Positions 33,156 through 40,102 of a stretch of DNA of 64,000 nucleotides are shown one piece after another (positions within the stretch are counted from its first letter, which is position 1; every line of letters starts with the position of its first letter). Location: positions 1,703,487-1,767,486 of the forward strand of contig JAJEKV010000049.1 in NCBI GenBank assembly GCA_021234155.1. Direction: 5' to 3'. This DNA is from Isoetes taiwanensis (lineage: Eukaryota > Streptophyta > Lycopodiopsida > Isoetales > Isoetaceae). Made by a program: the position numbers and the translations under genes. The notes under the pieces were generated by a model that saw only the letters and a program-made list of their open reading frames with translations, did not search any database and was not told the DNA's origin.

Positions 33156-33376
33156 GTACCATGTGTTTTTGCCCTAATTTTTATCTTGTCTTTCTTTTGT
33201 CTACTCTTACGAAAGGGTAAGTCCCCCTTTTTTTTAAAACCAAACTCTATATCTTATTCAACCATTCCCATATGGTTCATTATCTACATCCTCTATATCT
33301 TATTCAACCATTCCCATATGGTGCAATCATATCATCTAGCAACTATAAATAAATAAAAAAAAAAAAAAAAAAAAAC

Positions 33377-33679
33377 TTTCTAACGGAAAATAAAGAAGGA
33401 AAAAAGAAAAAGAAGAAATAAAAAAGAGATGGAGAATCTCAAGGTAAATAACAATAGAATGAACTGCCATTAATAGATAAGCTATTTATCCATTGACCCT
33501 ATTGTTGGATTATATCAATAGGGTACATAAGGCATGTACCTCATAATATTGATAAAGTACAATATAAGAGTACTCTAAAGAGATACTCGTTTATCACAAA
33601 AAAAAGGGTGCTACAGCCGCACCTTCAAAAGGACTACCTATATACAAAAAAACCAGCATTATGCGGCATCCCTAAGCCC
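33377..33679. other. Flank of the Penelope-like element
   Basis: A/G-rich tract (33357-33430) and AT-rich spacer. No gene seen. Confidence 0.4.
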
Positions 33680-34009
33680 TCAATCCATGTTTCTATCCGA
33701 ACCATCTACCCCATTTTTGAACTGAAACAACATGTCATCAATGACTTGTTTGACGTCTTTTACTTCCACAAAAGTACCTTCGCTGTTTTTTTTTTCAAGC
33801 TTGACAATAAGCTTCTCGATATCAACACTTGTCACTCATGCACACACTTTGGACATGGCTTCCAAGGTTGCCATTCATACCACGACCCTAAGGTTTTGAC
33901 AACAAAAGAGATGCGACTGATGTGCACTTCTTTTCGAATCGAACATTCGGCAACATGGCCGCCAAAAGCATACCATGGCACCAAGATTTTCACCATCTAC
34001 ATGAAATAG
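33680..34009 (-). pseudogene. Unidentified degenerate coding region
   Basis: Two minus-strand frames join across a frameshift near 33832. The first (34009-33835) includes FGGHVAECSIRKEVHISRIS and a C..C-like end (PWKPCPKCVHE). The second (33832-33680) reads VDIEKLIVKLEKKNSEGTFV, then DVKQVIDDMLFQFKNG, ending at a stop. This looks more like real protein than the plus-strand frame at 33608-34009. Family unknown; possibly a small transposon or host gene remnant. Confidence 0.4.
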
Positions 34010-34419
34010 GAAAATAAATTAGACCAAGTTCGGGCACGGACTGGCATGGACACATGTGTAGTAGAGGACAACTTGAAGGCAACATTACTTGGACACTATA
34101 TTCAACTCAATTCACTCATTATAATCACCTCAATTCAACTCTCTAAATCTATAAAGACTCGAAACTGAAATTCTAACTGAAGTTTATTAAATCCACTAAA
34201 TGCTATTGGCATTCACATAACTTTTGATGCCAATCATAGCAGAACAGAACAACCCTTTGACTCAATATACAAAATATTGGACATTCTACACTAAACTCTT
34301 ATTGACGTACCCTTCAAAAAATGAAGCAATAAATAAAAATAAAAATTCCAACTAACCTTGCAAGAACAATCAAATGAGTAGCCAAACTTGAATAGTCAAA
34401 TCACAATCACAATCACAAC

Positions 34420-34526
34420 TTGATTATCTCCTGCAGAACCACAAAAGCATTGCTTAGCATCATGTTTTTGTGGTTCTGCAGGTTTGATTATCTCCTGCAG
34501 AACCACAAAAACATGATGCTAAGCAA
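34420..34526. repeat. Direct plus inverted local duplication
   Basis: A block TTGATTATCTCCTGCAGAAC with CACAAAA occurs at 34420-34446 and 34484-34510, and its inverted copy (TTTTTGTGGTTCTGCAGG) lies between them at 34465-34482. The inverted copy also includes the neighbouring TTAGCATCATG, which recurs inverted at 34510-34522. The whole can fold into a long hairpin. Confidence 0.75.
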
Positions 34527-34847
34527 GATAAAGATCAGTTTGGACGAATATACATCTTCAGCAACAACCTCTGGTCGAGTCTAAGTAAGAGGGCTACAAC
34601 CCTGCAAAATCAGTGCTCTTGGTTTGTACGGTTCATATAGTAATGGTCTACTCTTTGCTGAAATTTGGACCTGTCAAGCAGTAAACTTACCTGAATGCAT
34701 AAAGTATGGAGCATTTATCAGTCATATGCAGCAGTAATCTAGCTTTTCATATTGAAACAATCCAATCAATGCTGCCACTTTTTAAGGTAGAACTTACGTC
34801 AGTTGCCATAAAAAGAAATCAGCTTTCATTATCTAGGTCATTACTTT

Positions 34848-35236
34848 GGTCCTTTGCTGGTCATTTCTTTTTTGCAGACAATGTGTCTAAAGCTGTCAAG
34901 CTTTTTGGATAATAAACTTCAGTTCTAGCTTTTGGAATTACACTGGATAAAGCATACTTCATGAATTTTCTATTTTACTACTAAGGTAAAAGCTGGAAAA
35001 TACTTTTGCAAATATAATTTACAATCTAGAACAACTGAACATCACGATTATCAATTTGCAGATGCAATGCAGGTCCTTTGCTGCTTACTTCTTTTTTGCA
35101 GACAATGTGTCTAAAGCTGTCAAGTTTTCTGAATAATACCATGTACCTTCAGTTCTAGCTTTGGACTGGATAAAGCATACTTCATGAATTCTCTATTTTA
35201 TTACTAAGTTACGTTCTTACAAAAGCTGGAAAATAC
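34848..35236 (+). repeat. ~224 bp period direct duplication
   Basis: Copies at 34848-35003 and 35072-35236 share TTGCAGACAATGTGTCTAAA, GCATACTTCATGAATT and AAAGCTGGAAAATAC. Each includes a splice-acceptor-like TTTTTTGCAG. Non-coding or a relict intron-exon region. Confidence 0.7.
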
Positions 35237-35948
35237 AATCCGAACATCATAGAAGTAAGGCCGGCTCCAGAAACAAGATCAGAGAAGCAAGGTCGGCTCT
35301 AGAAGCAAGATCAGAACACAAAACCTGAAAAAAAAATCTTATTAACTTAGTTTTTTAGCACCATCTGACCAGCTCAGTTCTGTACTCATCTTTCCAATCC
35401 GAGAATGAGATGGATGCCAAAGGAGACGGTGGAGAAAGCTGAGCTCAAAATTCGTATAGAATGAAGCCATCCCAATTTTTTGCTCTAGATTTTCTCATTC
35501 AATACTTGCGGGCCATTCAAATTTGCATTTAGTTCCGTCAACTGGGATCCCGTAGGGGGAACTTTGATCTGCCCGAGAGGGGAGGGGGGGTGGGGGAGGG
35601 GGATTACATGCGGCATTCCCTGGCATACATACTAAAGCCCTCCTAAAATAAAAAAGAAGATGTGATACTTTGGAAAGTCAACAATGTATTCATTTAATTT
35701 TTTAAGGTTAAAAAGACCACATAAATTGTAGATCCACATCAGCGGGCAAACGTTGTGTTTGATGGCTCGGATGTAGATCTTGGCACACATGCCACAGAAT
35801 ATGATATGATTCAAAAGCTGAAATACACCGAGAAAGGACTAATTTTTAGTCCATAACTCCAAATTGGTTTTTATTTTTCCACAAACAATCTAGAGGAGGC
35901 ATTTTGTGTTGTTGTTTTGTGTGTGATTATGTGGGCAAAGTTGGAAAG
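35237..35948. other. Spacer before Rep element B
   Basis: Contains a short internal repeat (AAGTAAGGCCGGCTCCAGAA and AAGCAAGGTCGGCTCTAGAA) and a G-rich run at 35576-35602. No gene seen. Confidence 0.4.
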
Positions 35949-35988
35949 GGTATTTTTATAACCTAAGGTTTGGAATGGTTAGTATTGG
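35949..35988 (+). repeat. Left direct repeat of Rep element B
   Basis: GGTATTTTTATAACCTAAGG followed by TTTGGAATGGTTAGTATTGG. It pairs with 38346-38383 in direct orientation, and weakly with about 4504-4550 at the start of copy A. Confidence 0.6.
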
Positions 35989-36301
35989 TATTCGTATGCA
36001 AAGAGGATAGGAGATGACGGTGGCACTGTGGATTCCAAACTTTGGAATCTAGAACATGCATCTGTTGCTCGGTTGGCCAGAACTGGTAGTCCTCACGTGG
36101 TCTGTTCCATAGATGGCGGAAACAGCAATGGCGGCGCCAGGTATGTGTCTTGGCTGTGAGCTTCTTTCTGTTTTGGGGCATGTAAGATAAGGAGGGGTCG
36201 TGTTGGTTGTTCCGGAGCGCATCTGCAGTCTTGTGCTAGGGGATTTTTGTTAGAGGTAAGATGGGTCTGTTGCTCTTGTTTTGTTTATAATGTCTTTGTA
36301 G

Positions 36302-37237
36302 AGAGCAACGAGGAAAGGGAAGGGTGTTGCTTGTTCTGTGCCTTCTTCTCTGAGTTGTTTAAACATCGGGTCTTCTGATTCTGGAAAGCCTGAGACTGGG
36401 GGACATGCTGGTTGTTCTCTTGGGTAGGATTGGAGTGCTATAGACGTGAATGTGACCTTGGGTTTGTCTGGGCAAGATGTGCCCATGAGTTTTTATGATG
36501 CTCTTGTGGGGTTTTGCAATCGAAGGTGTTTGGCTGGGGCTGTGGCCATGGAGCGTGGTGCGAGTGTTGATCACTTGCATTGCTAGGCTGTTTTTAGAGC
36601 CCGGTTCAAGAGTCCCAGGGCCATGAATGATGCCATAAAAAGAGATTTCAATTGGGTTTCAAAGCCACTTGGTGTGATATTGGTATGCAAAGCCCTTACG
36701 AACACTCGCCTTCATTGTTTTGAAGGCATGATTGGGTATTGTATGAAGGATGTTGGAAAAGTTCATTATGTTTGCCATCTCCATAATGTGAGTGAGGCTG
36801 CTATTGAGAAAGGAAAAGACTTGTATTTGAGATGGGGAGTTGGTGACATGAAAAATTTAGTTGTGCTTCATAATAAAAACCTCTTGAATCGAGCTGCACA
36901 TTTTGTGAATTACCATGGGAACCGTAGATTGACTGCTAGTTTGATGTATACATTGGCCAGGATGATTCGATCTGAAAAATTTACCTTGTCTAGTTCCTGG
37001 ATTATCCCTTCAAACACGGCCCATATCAATGAGCACCGTGTCCGGGCTGCGTGGAGAGTGTTGCTCAATCCTAGTCACTGCATGCCGTCGGATATGAGGA
37101 CCATTCTATTTGGCTTGCCAGCAGGTTTTGTATCTGTGGAAAGGAATGGGCCTGGGCGGAGGCGGTATTGGGATGATGTTATCCCTGCTGATGAGGAAGA
37201 CAATAACTTTGAGGACATTCATGATCCTTCTTATATA
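36302..37237 (+). pseudogene. Rep-like HUH/Y1 transposase, copy B
   Basis: The frame runs from RATRKGKG after an acceptor-like TTTGTAG to YI-stop at 37237, about 312 codons with two internal stops (one directly after the HUH motif at 36584-36586). HLH at 36572-36580 fits the HUH motif. The tyrosine codon at 36737 in YCMKDVGK fits the Rep nicking motif with its conserved Lys. C-terminal conserved blocks are KGKDLYLRWG, NYHGNRRLTASLMYTL and PGRRRYWDDVIP. After 37237 the protein continues in another frame (PDVLILEPGVDYIPVHKGDR to 37300), so a frameshift is present. Copy A shares all these blocks except one internal deletion. Relation to CRESS Rep/Replitron proteins is judged from motifs only. 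Confidence 0.7.
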
Positions 37238-37337
37238 TAGTGCAGATATTCCTGATGTCCTGATACTTGAGCCTGGGGTAGATTACATCCCTGTGCACAA
37301 GGGTGATCGTACCATGGTTGTTGGCTGATGAACTTGC

Positions 37338-37817
37338 TTGGGTGTTGGTTGTACAGTGGAGTTTCTTTGTTTTCATGCTTTTGTTTGTTTTATAGTTGCA
37401 AGAGTTATGGAGACTGATCCAGAACCAGTTGTTGGCATGGAGCAGCATGTTGTGTCCTTGCCTGAATCTTTCATTTCATCTGCCGTAGAGGCATCCCATC
37501 TCGACCCTGTTGTGTTTTCAGCTGAACCAGAGGCAGCATTCTCCGCTCAGGAGTTTGCGAATAATGTTATTCAGGTTGGGACTGAGGCGCATAGGATTGC
37601 GGCATCACTGCGCTTGCTTAGCCGGCTGCTTAGAGCGTTCTATGTGTCCATTGACAGTGCTATATCTGTTGTGGAGTGGGAGCATTTGGGTGTGCCTGTT
37701 TCTGAATTGCACATATTACGTTCTCTTATGAGCCTTGCAAGGGCATTACTTGTGCAGGAAATACGGCAATTAGATACGGTCATAAGGCATGCACATAGTG
37801 GCTCGGCTATGAACTGA
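37338..37817 (+). CDS. Second domain of the Rep element, copy B
   Basis: An open frame from which METDPEPVVGMEQHVV (ATG at 37407) to SGSAMN-stop is shared with copy A. An intron-like pyrimidine-rich stretch ending TTTTATAG lies just before it (about 37396), so it is probably the last exon of the Rep gene. The helical segment FANNVIQVGTEAHRIAASLR and the segment LGVPVSELHILRSLMSLARA are conserved in copy A at 16400-16625. The helical, Leu-rich character suits an oligomerisation domain, which has been proposed for Replitron proteins; that role is inference. The frame itself is uninterrupted. Confidence 0.55.
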   Translation: MGVGCTVEFLCFHAFVCFIVARVMETDPEPVVGMEQHVVSLPESFISSAVEASHLDPVVFSAEPEAAFSAQEFANNVIQVGTEAHRIAASLRLLSRLLRAFYVSIDSAISVVEWEHLGVPVSELHILRSLMSLARALLVQEIRQLDTVIRHAHSGSAMN

Positions 37818-38114
37818 TTTATTTCTATATTTATATTTTGTTAGTTTGTGATTCCTATATGAAGTTCATGAACCTTGATCTAGATTTGTATTGTAGTGCT
37901 TGCAAGAGCACCTTGGTGTTGGGAAGCTCAACTTCGTTCACCTGGTTGAGTGTCCTTCAACATTGTAAAGTTTCTTTTGAGTTATTAATGTCTAGGTATG
38001 GTTTGCTGGTTATGGGAAATGCTTCTGAATTTGGTTAAGGGCAATTGTGTTATGGGCTGGATTGTTATTGATATTTCATTGTGTAAAGTAATGGGGCTAA
38101 CTTGTTTGCTATGT
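37818..38114. other. 3' UTR of Rep element B
   Basis: Non-coding sequence between the second domain and the hairpin tail. Confidence 0.4.
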
Positions 38115-38220
38115 TAGCGGGCTTCGGCCGCTGGGCATACCAGACATCCCTCTTGTGGGATGCCTGGTATGCTTGGAAGAGCATGGGAATTTCTACTGGG
38201 GTTCGACTCCCCGGGTTCAT
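38115..38220 (+). repeat. Three-hairpin, tRNA-like tail of Rep element B
   Basis: Three consecutive stem-loops. The first is AGCGGGCTTCGGCCGCT (TTCG loop). The second is GCATACCAGACATCCC paired with GGGATGCCTGGTATGC at 38135-38172 (15 of 16 pairs, 6-base loop). The third is GGGGTTCGACTCCCC at 38198-38212, which matches a tRNA T-arm and the Pol III B box (GGTTCGANTCC). The order and outer hairpins are conserved in copy A at 16825-16935. No full tRNA fold is evident. It may be a Rep recognition structure or a tRNA-derived segment. Confidence 0.6.
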
Positions 38221-38345
38221 TGTAATTTATGTGGTGGTTGGTGATTCAATCATTTGCGAATGAAGTTATTGTTGTGGGATTAATCATTGGGCAAATCTTG
38301 AAATGGTATTTTTTTTATTTTTTTTTTATTGAAGGCGTAAGAAAT

Positions 38346-38383
38346 GGTATTTTATAAGGTGAGGTTTTGAATGGTTAATATTG
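38346..38383 (+). repeat. Right direct repeat of Rep element B
   Basis: Direct repeat of 35949-35988. The 19-base TTTGACCCCATCTTGACTT follows at 38409-38427, identical to the tandem pair beyond copy A. Confidence 0.6.
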
Positions 38384-38427
38384 TGAGGGCTAGGTCAAAC
38401 AGAAGGGATTTGACCCCATCTTGACTT

Positions 38428-39299
38428 CAATTAGAGGGCTGCAATTTGATGACCTGGAATATGCCATGCAATGTGCTTGCATCCAATGGTTCCAAAAAAA
38501 ATTAATAATGATAATACACCCCAAATGTACAAACTATGTGTTTGAAATCTATGTATGCAAGAGGTCGATGTCACGTAAATATTGTTTTTGGAAATATGAT
38601 GGTTTTCTGAGGCCAATGGTTGTTTATGTTCAATGTGCACCATTGTGATTTGCGTGGGGTCGTGTGGAAAAAAATTGTGATCCTTCATTTGGCACAATGC
38701 AAGGAATATTCGTCCCATCCATGGCCTAAAAACAAAGTTGAAAACATCCCATAGGGCTCGTTAGCATTTAATGGAGGTCTCAAATTGGGTGAAATATGCT
38801 CCCTTCTCTCCATCGATGTCCATGGATTTCAATACCGAGATGCTTACCGAGATGCTGACACGTTGAATCGATCAAAGAGTTTTTTACTGCTTCAGGTTCT
38901 CCGTTCATCATAAATGCCAGGCACTAGGCACAACATCCCGAACAAACACCTACAGAAGGAAAATAATCCAAGTTCAAATCCAAGCCAGTTTTTTTTCCCA
39001 AATCTGGAAGATATGCCGGAAAATGAAGACTTGAGTACCTGATTATAATTGAGAGCCTCTTCGTTTGGGTCCAAAGCTGCAATTGTTCCCACAGGTTTGG
39101 CTTAGTTCTGCATCAAGAAGAACAGGAGCTAAATTGAAATAGCTTTGTAGATGAAATATTAGGGCCAATGCACGAATCCTGTAAAGCCAATGCACGAATC
39201 CTCGTGTTTCCTGTAAGCATATAACACTCTTTTTCAAGAGTCTATAAAGGTCGAATCACAATTTCAAATAGGCTTCATAAAATCCAGAAAGTTAAAGTG
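38428..39299. other. Spacer, no recognised gene
   Basis: Small frames on both strands (38421-38648, 38431-38718 minus, 38892-39092 minus) show no motif. Confidence 0.4.
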
Positions 39300-39826
39300 A
39301 GATATATTTATTCGTCCTTGGGAGAAAAGGAATACGATGAATCCACTTCCCTTGCATCTCAATCAAATCTGAGTGAGGGGAGATGCAAGGAAAGAACGAC
39401 CCACGTATGTAGCAGAACACAAGGACGACTCATGGCTAGGGGTTATAAAAGATGGTCCTAGAGCCAAAATGTTCTTTCTCGAAGAGAGCTAGAAACTCTT
39501 ATTAGAACCTCCAGTAACTGTTAGTTACAGGTCTTATGTAATATGAAAAGTCCTATAATACAACAGAAACAGAAGCATATATCCTTTGTTAGTCGGAACC
39601 CCCAGGTCCATAATGCTGCAAGTAGTTTGTCTTTGGAGATCTGCTGGTGTAAAGTGGTTTAAACTGCTTCAATAAGGCTACTGTGCTGCTACACAACCCA
39701 TTGCGCCAAAGATGAGCATGTTAGCATGTTGGTTCAGTCCCGATTGACACAGGCAAAGCATTTAGCTTTAGAGACATCTTTTTGGTTCTAAATGTATTTA
39801 GAACCTTAACACACCGCCCCTCAAGT
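39300..39826 (-). mobile_element. Probable Copia-type 3' LTR end with polypurine tract
   Basis: On the minus strand, CTTGAGGGGCGG (39826-39815) is followed by TGTGTTAAGG at 39813. This resembles the polypurine tract and TGTTA-starting 3' LTR of Ty1/Copia elements. The following 500 bp has LTR-like sequence but no defined end, and no pol gene is present. It is probably a truncated remnant. The left boundary is a guess. Confidence 0.4.
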
Positions 39827-40102
39827 TTATTGTGATCCAACGGTTGAGATCAATCTTGATCAGTGGTTTACTGGAGCCATAACACACTGCTACTTCATAA
39901 CACCCTAGGCTGTTATGAAAATGGAGGATTTAGATCAATTTCGATGGTGATCGGATGGCCCAAAACTCTCGGGGCGCGCAAGCACGAGCCATTTTTATGG
40001 CCCGAAATTTTTTTTTTCCAATAACATCCAAGGGCCAGGGCGTTATCTACACCATAATCTAAGTGTTCCAATAGGCATCCGAGTTATGCCAGAACAAGCA
40101 CA
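39827..40102. other. 3' flank of the PPR gene
   Basis: No gene. It contains a small hairpin (CATAACA...TGTTATG near 39897) and a T-rich run at 40010. The 3' UTR of the PPR gene probably lies here. Confidence 0.4.

Larger units (their letters stand above)
24901..33358 (-). mobile_element. Penelope-like retroelement with long direct terminal repeats
   Basis: An 8.5 kb unit on the minus strand. Direct repeats at 24901-26790 and 31143-33358 flank an internal region. On the minus strand the order is repeat (with a small ORF), a 459-residue ORF (30868-29489), reverse transcriptase (29015-26943), then repeat. The RT motifs (GIPMG, YIDD, DKAGN, HK..YRWIT) resemble Penelope-like elements, not LTR retrotransposons. 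Known Penelope-like elements often carry such repeats (pseudo-LTRs) from tandem partial copies. Both outer edges and both inner junctions have A-rich runs on the plus strand. No GIY-YIG endonuclease was recognised. The two repeats are nearly identical apart from a MITE and small indels, so the insertion is fairly recent. Confidence 0.6.
31143..33358 (-). repeat. Long direct repeat 2 (pseudo-LTR), upstream copy
   Basis: Matches 24901-26790 over its whole length. The differences are a 325 bp MITE plus target duplication (31730-32054), scattered substitutions and a few short indels. On the minus strand it is the 5' repeat of the element. It ends in A-rich sequence at 33353-33376. Confidence 0.85.
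35949..38383 (+). mobile_element. Replitron-like Rep transposon, copy B
   Basis: A 2.4 kb unit bounded by imperfect direct repeats of about 40 bp (35949-35988 and 38346-38383), sharing GGTATTTT-ATAA...AGGTTT and GAATGGTTA(G/A)TATTG. It encodes a Rep frame and a second domain on the plus strand, followed by a conserved three-hairpin tail. Known Replitrons encode a single-tyrosine HUH Rep and have short direct repeats at or near their ends; this arrangement fits. No TIRs are present, no helicase is encoded, and no Helitron ends are seen. The exact boundaries are inferred. Confidence 0.6.

Noticed and set aside
24901-33358. Conventional LTR retrotransposon
   Set aside because: The RT is not of the LTR type, no PBS or polypurine tract borders the direct repeats, and the repeats do not start TG and end CA.
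38115-38220. Genuine tRNA gene
   Set aside because: Only the T-arm fits; no acceptor stem, A box or anticodon arm of normal length can be drawn.
39560-39740. tRNA-derived SINE (A-box-like TGGCGCAATGGG and B-box-like GGTTCCGACTAA on the minus strand)
   Set aside because: The two boxes are more than 100 bp apart and the B box is a poor match; the Copia LTR reading explains the region better.
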